The notes under the pieces: generated by a model
Seen by the model: the letters and a program-made list of their open reading frames with translations, nothing else
Told to the model about the DNA's origin: nothing
The model's database searches: none
In this document: one piece after another, positions 23,283 to 34,737 of the stretch
Layout of the letters: each line of letters starts with the position of its first letter
Position numbering within the stretch: position 1 is the first letter of the stretch
Source: Symsagittifera roscoffensis
Lineage: Eukaryota > Xenacoelomorpha > Acoela > Convolutidae
NCBI RefSeq assembly: GCF_963678635.1
Contig: NC_087064.1
Location: 36,713,716 to 36,777,715, forward strand
Reading direction: 5' to 3'
DNA: 64,000 nt
Program-made: the position numbers and the translations under genes

Positions 23283-23673
23283 CAGGACTGTTCGTATCAG
23301 GGCGAAGCCCTGAATGTTCCGACTGCCTTTTAAGGTTTTATGGAGCAGTAATGACATTAAACATTTGAATACAATGTTAATTGTCCCAAATTGGTCAAAA
23401 TGGCCAAAATGGCCAAAATGGCCAAAATGAACGCGTTAATTGTCCCAAATTGGTCAAAATGGCCAAAATGGCAACCTTTAAACCCTCATAACTTTACGAA
23501 AAATGATCACAGGTAAAATATTTTTTCAAATTCAAGCTCAGGACAACAATACATTTTGAATGATATAAAAAATTTTGTCAAAAATGGCTAGTTAAAAAGT
23601 CGAAATTTGCCTGAAGAAAAAAAAACCCACCCCGAGCACAAATATTCCGTTACTTTCGTATCGAAAGTCGGAA
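23283..23673 (-). repeat. Hairpin-ended repeat family, copy b
   Basis: On the minus strand it starts TTCCGACTTTCG, forms a hairpin with CGAAAGTAACGGAA, and ends with the hairpin TCAGGGCTTCGCCCTGA followed by TACGAACAGTCCTG. It contains the family interior (ACTTTTTAACTAGCCA, CATAACTTTACG) and a local decamer repeat. Confidence 0.85.
23390..23475. repeat. ATGGCCAAAA decamer repeat within copy b
   Basis: Four near-perfect copies of a 10-base unit at about 23396-23430, followed by a partial second block after a copy of GCGTTAATTGTCCCAAATTGG. This is a local expansion inside the repeat copy. Confidence 0.85.
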
Positions 23674-23676
23674 CAA

Positions 23677-24101
23677 CAAGACTGCTCGCATCAGGGCGAA
23701 GCCCTGAATGTTGTGACTGCCTTTTAAGGTTTGTGAAGCAGTAATAAAATTAAAAAACTCATGGCAAATTAAAAAACTCATGGTAAATATGCTTCTTTCA
23801 ACCAATTTGGAACGATTTTAGGACGGATTAACTCTCCGCTTACGCGTTAATAGCGCAAATAAATCGCGCGTTAATTGTCCCAAATTGGCCAAAATGGCAA
23901 CCTTTAAACCGCCATAACTTCACGAAAAATGATCACAGGTGAAATATCTTTTCAAATTTGAGCTCAAGACAATAATACCTTTTGAATGATGTAAAAAAAT
24001 TCCGTCAAAAATGGCTAGTTAAAAAGTCGAAGATTTTCTGAAGAAAAAAAAAACCCACCCCGAGCACAAATATTCCGTTACTTTCGTATCAAAAAACGGA
24101 A
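23677..24101 (-). repeat. Hairpin-ended repeat family, copy c
   Basis: Lies 3 bases from copy b in the same orientation. It has the same 3' hairpin (TCAGGGC-TTC-GCCCTGA) and interior. The 5' hairpin is degraded on one side, reading GATACGAAAGTAACGGAA against TTCCGTTTTTT. Confidence 0.85.
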
Positions 24102-24885
24102 CAAAAATGAAAAACCAATTGCTACTTCCAAAGTGGGTTGGAAAAACTAGCTTACTAAAGATTTTGTTTATCTTATTACTTGTAGTTTGTTGATTTAGTA
24201 CTGAAAGGTCGACACTTGTTGATGATGATTCGGGTGTCCGGTTTCCGGAAATTTCTTCAAATTTTCGTCTCAAAATTATTTCCTAAATAATTCATCTTTT
24301 AAGTTTCTTTTTAAAGTTAATTCTTCAAAAAATTTTATGAAATGATGAACGAAAAAAAAACTAAATATTTTATTTTCAAAATTTCTGGTGCTTCTAGTTT
24401 TGTTATTTTTAAAAAGCAAAGTCTTCAACCAGGCTCACTAAACTCCCGGTTCATATTTTGTTTCATATCTACATATGAAAGCCAAACAAAATTAGGGACT
24501 ACAATTTGATTTATGAAAGACTTCGAGGCCTAGATAAAGAGGCCTAGATAGTTCACTATGCTCAGAGAAATTATTGAGCATAACAAAGAACAAAAAAAGT
24601 TAGGGTTTTAGCAAGTTGAAAAATCAGTTTTATTTTAAAATTTGATTGAGAAGGGTTTTAGCAAGTTGAAAAAGATTGAGAAAAAAATGGCCAAATTCAA
24701 TAAAATCTTCGGAGACATTTGGGTTGAAAAATGAAAGTTTAAAAGGAAACATGCACCGCAAAAGGCTCGACTATTGCTATTGGTATAATGAAGATAAAGC
24801 CCATTTTTTATGCAAGTTAAGTGTAGCAGTTTACAGTGCTAAACTTTATTCATTTTTAAGAGAACCAACACATTGTACATTATTG
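24102..24885. other. Unassigned stretch
   Basis: Contains two short direct repeats, GGTTTTAGCAAGTTGAAAAA (about 24603 and 24655) and GAGGCCTAGATA (about 24526 and 24539). No gene is seen. A duplicated stretch of ~50 bases flanks the first pair. Confidence 0.5.
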
Positions 24886-25895
24886 TTCCGACTTTCGTAT
24901 TGAAAGTAACGGAATATTTGTGCTCGGGGTGGTTTTTTTCTTCAGATAAGTTTTGACTTTTTAACTAGCCACTTTTAACGGAATTTTTTTATATCATTCA
25001 AAACGTTTTATTGTCCTGAGCTTAAATTTGAAAAAAATTTTCAACTGTGATCATTTTTGTTCCGGCTTTCGCAGAAAACGGAAAGCTTATGCTCGGTGTG
25101 GTTTTTTTTTATTCAGTCAATTTTCACCGATCGAAATAATAGTTTTCGACAAACATTTTTTATACCCCATTGAAGATATCGACTTTCTGAGTTCAAATGT
25201 AAAAAGATATTTCACCTCCGATTATTTTTTGGAAAAATCTTGGGGCCTAAATTGGCCATGTTTCGGACTAAATTATGCGCGCTTTGAAGAATTTATTCAT
25301 ATTGCTGACAGCGTAACGCGAGTTATTTATGCGTTGCAACTTATCCCGAACAACAAAATCATTCCAAATTGAATTGAGACTAGCTAATCAGATTGGTCGT
25401 ATCAATAATGTACGACTCAACATTTCGCACTTTGACATTGTCCAGAGTTTCTTAGATTTTGATCATTTTCTTTTCTCAAAAACTATTCGATATGAACTAT
25501 GGGATAGTCGGAACATTCAGGTTTTTGCCCTGATATACGAACAATCCTGTTTGTAAAGTTATGGGGGTTTAAATATTGCCACTTTGTCCAGATTTGGACA
25601 ATTAACGTGCGATATATTTCGCACTATTAACGCGTAAGCGGAGATTTAATTCGTCTTAGAAATAGTTCCAAATTGGTTGAAGGAAGCTTATTTGCCATAA
25701 TCAATTTAATTTTAGCAGCGAAATGTATCACTTTGTACTTTAAATCGCGTGTGCACGGATGATTTTCACAAAAAATATCAAAATTAAAAAAATTGTTTTT
25801 ATTTATTACATTTAATTTTTTCATGTTATTAGCGCTCCATAGACCTTATAAGGCTTTCGGAACATTCAAGGCTTTGTCTTGATACGAGCAGTGTT
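24886..25895 (+). repeat. Hairpin-ended repeat family, copy d (interrupted)
   Basis: 5' hairpin TTCCGACTTTCG / TGAAAGTAACGGAA at 24886-24914. The interior runs to 25059 and resumes at 25550-25554 with GTAAAGTTATGGGGG. It ends near 25895 after a degraded hairpin (AAGGCTTTGTCTTGATACGAG). The break is filled by copy e, inserted at a position uninterrupted in copies a, b and c. Confidence 0.85.
25060..25549 (+). repeat. Hairpin-ended repeat family, copy e (nested in d)
   Basis: Begins TTCCGGCTTTCGCAG and ends CAGGTTTTTGCCCTGATATACGAACAATCCTG, both recognisable family ends (quoted in parts: CAGGTTTTTGCCCTG is the diverged 3' hairpin). TTTG flanks it on both sides (25056-25059, 25550-25553), either a 4-bp target duplication or chance. 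Its middle is diverged from the other copies. An open frame at 25028-25372 is not coding in any recognisable way. Confidence 0.75.
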
Positions 25896-26298
25896 ACTAA
25901 GACTGTCGAAATTGCCTAAATTCTGTTATTCATTCTGATCCCTCTTTCACAACACGTAGAAAAAAACGGCTCGTTAGTGAAAAAAAACATTTGTATGTTT
26001 TATAAGACCCACTGCTACTGGCTCAGTAACCAAATATCCTTGTCTTTCTTCAACATAGTTTTGTTTTGCTCGTTTTATCCAGCAAGTTTTGATCTGGTTT
26101 TTCAAGGAAGGCTTTTTTTTTGCAAATGTTTTAGAGCTCGAATCAATTTCTTTTTTTTGTTATTTCGTTTTTGATCTAATAGCTGGTTGCGGTGTCTATT
26201 CATTGTACTTTACAATAAGTGTTAGAGATTACTTCACGCTGGTTATGATTTTGAGCTTCTGCCGATCCAACCGTATGTCCCCCCTAGTCGATCAAGGG
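25896..26298. other. Unassigned stretch
   Basis: T-rich sequence with no support for a gene. Confidence 0.5.
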
Positions 26299-26443
26299 AG
26301 GTTATCTTGCAAGATCTTGCAAGATTCTTGCAAAAGAGGGTTATCTTGCAAGATCTTGCAAGATGGAGGTTATCTTGCAAGATCTTGCAAGATGGAGGTT
26401 ATCTTGCAAGAATCTTGAAAGAATCTTGCAAGATAACCATCCC
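26299..26443. repeat. Palindromic minisatellite
   Basis: About four units of ~29 bases built on GGAGGTTATCTTGCAAGAT followed by CTTGCAAGAT. Each unit contains the perfect palindrome CTTGCAAGATCTTGCAAG. The array opens with GGTTATCTTGCAAGAT and closes with its reverse complement ATCTTGCAAGATAACC, so the whole array is also a foldback. Confidence 0.93.
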
Positions 26444-27899
26444 AAAATGTCTGTCGAAAAACACAAAAAAAAATAACAGAAATTAGGTGTAAGATCAAAA
26501 AAATTGTTTCTAGAACGAGAATCCAAAACTTTAAATAAATGCTTAACGAATAAAATTAGACAAATAAATTCTGCATCTGTGAGTTTTCGTTTTTTAAAAT
26601 GACAGAATTAGAAGCACCACAACTGTAATCAGCACCAGCCACTCTCTGAGGTAAAAAAAATCCGCAAAGTCAATTTTTGGGCCTCGTTAATTCGCAAAAA
26701 TTTGTTGTTCTGGAAGTATATCTTTCACTTTTGCTTTTGAGCAGGCAGTTTAAACTGTAGTTTTGTTTGGCAAGTTTCAGGAGCTGATAGTTCCTTGTTC
26801 GATCAATTGCGCTTGCGGGATAGTTCAAAACTTGTGTCAAAACTCCAGTTATTGAACGAGCTTCGCTGCTCCATTATATTACTAAATTTTTAAAAACAAG
26901 CCCTTTTTCCAGAAAAAAATTTCTGATGTTTTATACAAACAGGTTAAAAAACATCGTAATTAAAAAAACATTCAGGTGTTCTTACAAAAACTCACTGTGG
27001 TTAACAAAATAAAGAATGAAAATCAAAATATTCGATTAACTGTACTTTTAAAAGAAAAATTTTGGAAATCTCGAATCCCATTCTGATATCAACGTTAATT
27101 TGTTGAAAAAGAAAGACAGAAAAAAGTGAATATTTGGGCAATAATTAATCCCTAAATCTTTTTAGATTTCCGGCTAGAATCTCACAGGCTTTACCACGGT
27201 TCTCAATTTGTAATTGAACAAGTTGAGAAAAAAAAACAAAAAAGATGTTACAATAATAATTGAACAACATGCTTTCAAAACCGAGACAAACCTCATTATA
27301 GCAAGCAAAAAAAAAGCAAAATAAAAAATATTTAAAGTTTATTTAGAAATAACGGAAATTGAGGAAAAAAAGAAAAGATGCAAGCAAGTTTTACAAATCT
27401 TTTTTGGTCCTACTATACTTATTTATAGCAGGAAATTAATCTAACTAAATTAGGGTTAAATGAAACAAAAAATGAAAAAATTCAAAGGGTGTGAAAACCG
27501 CGTCTGTACAAAACAGCAGTCCAATACAATACAACCCTGTACATACTAGTCCAAAAATCAAAACAATGTACAAAAAAACAGTCCCAAATATAATCCAAAA
27601 GGTAGTAAATAAACAATCCCAATGATCGAAGTGATAATTGTTCCAGAAACTGAACAGAAAATTTCTCTCATATTAAACACAATTTGATTTCAACTAACCG
27701 GATAACAATAGGTAGTATAGCAGCAAAATTAGAACAACCTAGAAAACAGCAATCAAGTTGTTCAAAATTTTGTATTTGCGAATCCGTGGCAACACTCTTT
27801 AGAAACGAAATCACTAACTTTCGATGGAAATGATACTTACAAACAAAAATTCAGAGTTACTGATTTTTGAGGGGTATATTAAGATAAAATACCGAACAC
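26444..27899. other. Unassigned AT-rich stretch
   Basis: No ORF of note and no shared repeat seen. It may hold the 5' part of the MULE element that follows. Confidence 0.5.
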
Positions 27900-29150
27900 T
27901 GTCAGACTAAATTTCCTCGCTCTGCGCACAAAGTAGTTGCAATGGACGTGGGCGTACAAAATAGGGCTCCATCGAAACCGCACTGCCACTCCCCCAATCA
28001 GGCAGACATCGTAAAACGTTAATTCAGAAAGAAAAGATCGAACACCAGTATCTGATGTAACACCACGGCAGACTATTATCCCCAACGTGATGCGCAACGC
28101 AATGCAAACTGAAAAACAGCTGTTCATTTACAAAGTTAATATGCTAATCTGTAGATAGATTTCCACGCGAAAAAAGACCAATGATGGCAGAGCCAACTTC
28201 GCTTACTAGCTTTGAATTACCACATGCTCTACAGAAAACTCACGATGGACAGTTGTTCCTTTATGCAGTTCTGGCCTCCAAGATGAAAATTGGGTATTTT
28301 TGTTCGCCACGTTACCTGGGTTAGACCAACTACTTTTATCCGATGATTGGTTCTGTGAAGAAACGTAATGGTTCCGCTCCCAATGTAATCTATCAAACTT
28401 ATACAATGCAGGCTTCAGTTGAAGGATGCCCTATTTCTCTTGCTTATGCTCTGCTACCCGACAAAAAGGAATCAACTAAAGATCGCCTTCTCATTATTCT
28501 AAAAGATGAGTCACCAAAACTCGCATTAACTGATTTTTAAGTAGCTTTGCGAAACTCAAAATTATATACCCATCAGAGCACCTAAATTCAGTTTGATTTT
28601 TTCCATACGAGTCAAAAGGTCTGGCGAGATGTTCAGTCGTCGGGAAATAATCACAACTAAAACAATGACCTTAATTTTCGCGAGCTTATTGGAATGCTTC
28701 TTGCAACAGCATTTCTGCCCGTAGAGAACAATCCCAATGCGTTCGAGCTTCTTTAAGGTATGGCATATGAAGAAAATCAACCGATGTTCAACAATTTTGA
28801 GGATATATACTGGTGGGTTGACTTCTCATGGACGACAGAAGCTTAGATTTGACACAAATCAATGGAGTTGCCATCAAAGAGTAAAAAACCACCGTCACCG
28901 AACCAACAACGCTGTAGAAGGTTGGAACAGCAATTTCGTGAAACTGGTCAACAGTAAGCATCTTTCATTTCAAAAAACTGATGAAAAAACTCGAAGACGA
29001 AAACAAGAATGCAAAAATGCAAAAGAATGCAGAACGCAGAATGCAAAACTGATCGCAGCCAGACCCAAAATTTTTAAATATCAAAAACTCGCAAAAAACC
29101 TCATCACTATGATTAGGTCATATCAACCCAACAAATTATTAGGTTTTTGA
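27900..29150 (+). pseudogene. MULE transposase (FLYWCH-associated type), broken
   Basis: Cut-and-paste transposase remnant. In order on the plus strand, in shifting frames: a segment ending PRQTIIPNVMRNAMQ (28060-28110); THDGQLFLYAVLAS (28240); the MULE core APNVIYQTYTMQASVEGCP (28379-28435) with SLAYALLPDKKE (28436-28471); then VWRDVQSS and FRELIGMLLATAFLPVENN (28620-28735); and the C-terminal box RTNNAVEGWNSNFVKL (28896-28945). The YQTYT…YALLPDKK and RTNNA.EGW boxes are characteristic of animal MULE/FLYWCH proteins. At least four frame changes and several stops inactivate it. Its last ~40 bases are included in duplication A/B, whose second copy lacks the transposase. Confidence 0.8.
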
Positions 29151-31504
29151 GAGGATGTGTTTTATATTATAAATTATAATCTTGAGTTTCATTTTTTTTT
29201 CAGTTTTCAGATTTAATCCACATTGCCAAGCAATAAAAGTGTTCCAAGTTCGACTATTTTCTTTGATTTTTCAAAAATGAGCTAGAGTCGATTTGAAACC
29301 GGCAAAATAATGGAAACATACAAGGTGTTGATTTTCTTGAAACATGCGAGGTGTTGAACGCTCTAGGTTTGAACTCTTATCTTGAATCTCTAAATACGCT
29401 CATGTTTGTTTTTTCAAAGCGTAAATCATTTTTGTCGGCGCCAAAAGATCAAGGTCAAACTATTTAAATAAATTTCGACTGTTTTGCTTGAGAGTGTTTT
29501 TTCGAACCTTTTTTTGATGTTTCGGACTCTCTTGTATGGGATTGTTTTGTACATGCCCCCTACAAACAGCTGCAATTAGTGTAGGCATTCCAAGGATCAG
29601 AGAAAACCATGAAAAGATTCAGAGAGTGCACCTTTTTGTCTATGTGAGGAGTAGACAGGAAGTGCATTTCTTTCTATTCGAATAAAAATTCAAGTCGTGG
29701 CGAAAACTAGTCACCAAATTAATTCTTATTTTATAGGCAACTGTGCTGTGACAGGAAAAAAATGGGGTTGAGATGGGGTATAAGTGGAAGTTTGGCACAG
29801 CAGACACAGTTGATGAGTTCAATTTTGCGTTTTTTATTGGTAACATATAGGGCATTTTAGGATTGCTTAGAAATCCGGTGTCTAGCGAGAAAAAAGCAAA
29901 CTTAACAAAAAAATTATCTAAAATTTAAAAAAGTAATAAAAAACTTGAAGAAAGAGTTAAATTAAGATTTTTTGTCCTTATAAAAGATAACCGGATAAAA
30001 TTCGTCTAATTTTCCCAAGATAAGTGAAATTCTAGCCCATCAACTTGAATTTAATAAGTGAAAAAATCCCCAGATAGCTGGAAATGTCGTTTTGTTTTCG
30101 AAATTTTGTTCGGAAGTGAACCCGGCACTATTTCTAAATAGGGTTTTAGGTCATTGTTTATTGAAATCGACTGGGCACAAATTTCTGCTATTTTATATTG
30201 ATTAGAGGGAGCTTATTTAATTAAGGGTGTCTATCCATCACACTTTTACACTGACGATCGCTGTTTAAGAGGATCGTCTAATTTTAAGTGTTAGAGACTT
30301 CGGATGTTCAAACGTTCGAAACGCCGAGAGTTGATTTTTTATTTGCGTCATTCATTTGCCAAAAAATTAAGAAAAGGATCTTTACAACTCTTCTCAGTTT
30401 AAGATTTTGAAAATAATCCACAGCTCATAAATGGGGAGGTTGAGGAAAAATATTTGTGTGCATATTTGGGTGAGAGATTTTTTCATGCATAAAGTGCAAT
30501 GTTTCCAATTTTTTTTTGATTTGATCTAGATCACATACAACATTGCTTTTCATTTTATTTGAAAAGCATAGATTGAAACGCCAAAATTTTTTGCTAGGTT
30601 TAAATAGTGTGCTTCGAAGCGCACAATCACATATTGTTTCAAACTGTTTATCGAAATTGGCGGAACATTTATGTTTGAGTTGGTAATGAAAAAAACTGGA
30701 ACCCAAAAAATTTTACAGGGACTCTGAAAAACCATTCTATTCTATTCGGAGATGTTCACACTGAATGTTTGTTCAGAAAGGCCGACTACATTAAAAAGAA
30801 TGGCCAAAGCTTAGAAGTAGGTTATCTACTTAGTTCTTCATAAGAGTTACCAGATTCCATGAAGTTACAAAATGCTGTACTGACCTATCTTTAAAGTTTT
30901 TCTCAATGTTAACAACTGTAACTGACTGGCCAGTTAGCTTGAATGGAACTTTTTTATTTATTAAAACGATTCGGATGCAAAATTTTTCGCGTTAGTTTCA
31001 AAAACAAAAAATGGCATAGTTCGATAAAATATTGATATTTTCCTGCCACTAAATGATCTTTCTATAAAAAAAGATCTTTATATCTAACTAATGCTAACTC
31101 GAAAATGATTGATTCAAATTATTTTTAGTCTTTGGGTTTAGCATCCAAAAGCAGAAATGAACTCCTTCAGGATCAAGCTTTCTAACAGCTGATTCGATAT
31201 TTTGTAGAAAAAAAGTTAAATAATCGCTTTAATTTTTAATGGTTTCATTTACAGTTTTGTGAATATGTCTTGTGAATAACATTAAAAGGCCAAACTGTCC
31301 GTTTTAAGGAAGAAAAGCAGATCCGCAACAAGGACGCCCCCTTTGTTCTTCTTTTGGTCTTTCTGTTCCTTTAATCGTTCCCACGCAAATTTAACTTGTT
31401 TAAAGACCTCCCGCACCGGAGTTCCATGGATAATAATCGATTATAATGGAAAAATTTTGTCTAAAATGTTGTCACTATAATCCATTATTGTGGCAAATTT
31501 AGAC
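29109..31504 (+). repeat. Duplication A (2.4 kb; partner B)
   Basis: Direct copy of 32243-34631. The copies are near-identical over most of their length with scattered substitutions and small indels. It starts in the 3' end of the MULE pseudogene (ATGATTAGGTCATATC) and ends after ATTATTGTGGCAAATTTAGAC. There is no coding support inside. It may be the non-coding half of the MULE-type element. Confidence 0.95.
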
Positions 31505-31900
31505 CACGTAATCGATTATGTGGTCATTTAAATAGATTTTTAACGAAAAATAAAAATCCATTACAATCCATCATAATCGATTATAGTTCATTTTTGTTTT
31601 CAATATAATGGATTATTTTTTGTACATCAAATCCATGAAAAGTGATTAAATTTTATAGATGATGACTCTACTTTTTGCAACTTTCTACACGTTCATTCAG
31701 GGGGCAGCCAAAAAATAGTAACTTTGAAGAGACCAATATGTGGTATTTTCCCAAAAAGTGCCCAAAAACGGCAATTTTGACCAGTTGCCTACGTAATCCC
31801 TCCACGTACCCCCTTCACGTACCACGTACACCCTTCCCCCACGTACCCCCATTCACGCCCCCCTCCCCACGTCACCCCCTACCCCAACCCACCCTAAACT
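31505..31900. repeat. ATAATCGATTAT palindromes and CACGTACCCC-rich tract
   Basis: Several copies of the self-complementary word TAATCGATTA (31435, 31514, 31576) precede a C-rich minisatellite (31798-31900) built on CACGTACCCCC. The tract borders duplication block X. Confidence 0.8.
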
Positions 31901-32242
31901 CCCCACTAAACACCCCTACCTACAGGGACAGTTTACTGTAGTACGGGTAAACATGGGGGGTGGTGTAGGATCTTTAAGTAAGTTTTGTAAGTTTTCATGA
32001 ACGCGATTGAAAATAGAAAAAAATGAAATTTAGCAAGCGAACAAAATAGCTAACTTAAGTTTGACAATATTATGAAAAAAATGAAAAACAACACTCGAAA
32101 GTAATTAAATAATCGGATTATAATCTGTTATAATCGATTAACAAGTTTCATTTTCTTTCAAAAATAATCGATTATAATCGATTATATTCGGATTTTATTG
32201 GTTAGAAAAATAATTGAAACTTTTTAAGACAGACCACGAAAA
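31901..32242 (+). repeat. Duplication block X (partner X')
   Basis: Matches 42685-43050, starting CCCCACTAAACACCCCTACC and ending GACCACGAAAAAT. Contains doubled ATAATCGATTATAATCGATT. Confidence 0.92.
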
Positions 32243-34631
32243 ATGATTAGGTCATATCAACCCAACAAATTATTAGGTTTTTGAGAGGATGTGCTTATGA
32301 TATTAAATTATAATCTTGAGTTTCTTTTTTTTTCAGTTTTCACATTTAATCCACTTTGCCAAGCAATAAAAGTGTTCCAAGTTCGACTATTTTCTTTGAT
32401 TTTTCAAAAGTGAGCTAGAGTCGATTTGAAACCGGCAAAGTAATGGAAACATACAAGGTGTTGATTTTCTTGAAACATGCGAGGTGTTGAACGCTCTATG
32501 TTTGAACTCTTATCTTGAATCTCTAAATACGCTCATGTTTGATTTTTCAAAGCGTAAATCATTTTTGTCGGCGCCAAAAAATCAAGGTAAAACTATTTAA
32601 ATAATTTTCGACTGAATTTGTATGAGAGTGATTTTTAGAACTTTTTTGATGTTTCGGACTCTCTTGTATGGGATTGTTTTGTACATGCCCCCTAAAAACA
32701 GCTGAAATTAGTGTAGGCATTCCAAGGATCAGAGAAAACCATGAAAAGATTCAGACAGTGCACCTTTTTTGTCTATGTGAGGAGTAGACAGGAAGTGCAT
32801 TTCTTTCTATTCGATTAAAAATTCAATTCGTGGTGAAAACTAGTCACGAAATTAATTCTTATTTTATAGGCAACTGTGCTGTGACAGGAAAAAAATGGGG
32901 TTGAGATGGGGTATAAGTGGAAGTTTGGCACACAGACACAGTTGATGAGTTCAATTTTGCGTTTTTTATTGGTAACATATAGGGCATTTTAGGATTGTTT
33001 AGAAATCCGGAGTCTAGCGAGAAAAAAGCAAACTTGTCAAAAAAATTTATCTAAAATTTAAAAAAGTAATAAAAAACTTGAAGAAAGAGTTAAATTAAGA
33101 TTTTTTGTCCTTATAAAAGATAACCGGATAAAATTCATCTAATTTTCCCAAGATAAGTCAAATTCTAGCCCATCAATTTGAATTTAATAAGTAATAAAAT
33201 CCTCAGATAGCTGGAAATGTCGTTTTGATTTCGAAATTCTGTTCGGAAGTGAACCCGGCCCGGCACTATTTCTATATAGGGTTTTAGGTCATAGTTTATT
33301 GAAATCGACTGGGCACAAATTTCTGCTATTTTAAATTGATTAGAGGGAGCTTATTTAATTAAGGTGTCTATCCATCACACTTTTACACTGACGTTCGCTG
33401 TTTAAGAGGATCGTCTAATTTTAAGTGTTAGAGACTTCGGATGTTCAAATGTTCGAAACGCCGAGAGTTGATTTTTTATTTGCGTGCGTCATTCATTTGC
33501 CAAAAAATTAAGAAAAGGATCTTTACAACTCTTCTCAGTTTAAGATTTTGAAAATAATCCACAGCAAATAAATGGGGAGGTTGAGGAAAAACATTTGTGT
33601 GCATACTTGGGTGAGATATTTTTTCATGCATAAAGTGCAATCTGTTTCCAATTTTTTTGATTTGATCTAGATCACATACAACATTGCTTGTAATTTTATT
33701 TGAAATGCAGAGAATGAAACGCCAATATTTTTTGCTAGGTTTAAATAGTGTGCTTCGAAGCGTACAATCACATTTTGTTTCAAACTGTTAATCGAAATTG
33801 GCGAAACATTTATGGTTGAGTTGGTAATGAAAAAAACTGGAACCCAAAAAATTTAGCAGGGACTCTGAAAAACCATTCTATTCTATTCGGAGATGTTTGT
33901 TCAGAAAGGCCGACTACATGAAAAAGAATGACCAAAGCTTAGAAGTAGGTTATCTACTTAGTTCTTCATAAGAGTTACCAGATTCCATGAAGTTACAAAA
34001 TGCTATCATATAACCTATCTTTAAAGTTTTTCTTTATGTTAACAACTGTAACTGACTGGCCAGCTAGCTTGAATGGAACTTTTTTATTTATTAAAAACGA
34101 TTTGGATGGAAAAATTTCCGCGTTAGTTTCAAAAGCAAAAAATGGCATGTTCGATAAAATATTGATATTTTCCTGCCACTAAATGATCTTTCTATAAAAA
34201 AGATCTTTATATCTAACTAATGCTAACTCGACAATGATTGATTCAAATTATTTTTAGTCTTTGGGTTTAGCATCCAAAATCAGAAATGAACTCCTTCAGA
34301 ATCAAGCTTTTTAACAGCTGATTTGACATTTTGTAGAAAAAAATGTAAATAATCGCTTTAACTTTTAATGGTTTCATTTACAGTTTTGTGAATATGTTTT
34401 GTGAATAACATTAAAAGGCCAAAATGTCCGTTTTGGGAAATAAAAGCAGATTCCGCAACAAGGACGCCCCCGTTGTTCTTCTTTTGTTCTTTCTGTTCCT
34501 TTAATCGTTCCGACGCAAACTTAACTTGTTTAAAGACCTCCCGCACCGGAGTTCCATGGATAATAGTCGATTATAATGGAAACATTTTGTCTAAAATGTA
34601 ATTATAATCCATTATTGTGGCAAATTTAGAC
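32243..34631 (+). repeat. Duplication B (2.4 kb; partner A)
   Basis: Second copy of block A, lacking the MULE transposase. It ends at a CACGTACCCC tract (34631-34737), whereas A ends at a different sequence. Confidence 0.95.
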
Positions 34632-34737
34632 GTACCCTTCCCCCACGTACCCCCATTCACGCCCCCCGCCCACGTACCCTCTTCACGTAACCCCCTCCCC
34701 GCGTAACCCCCCCCCCCCCCACGTCCCCCCACGTACC
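34631..34737. repeat. C-rich CACGTACCCCC minisatellite
   Basis: Irregular units of CACGTACCCCC and CACGTAACCCC with a run of 15 or more C around 34705-34720, sitting exactly between duplications B and C. It is flanked by an inverted pair, CCGGAGTTCCATGGAT (34547) and ATCCATGGAACTCCGG (34739). Confidence 0.9.

Noticed and set aside
23283-25895. Helitron assignment for the hairpin-ended repeats
   Set aside because: A 3' hairpin is present, but the end is not CTRR and the start is not TC. The extra 5' hairpin and possible TTTG duplication do not fit.
26299-26443. CRISPR-like array
   Set aside because: Units are contiguous with no unique spacers, and the genome is eukaryotic.
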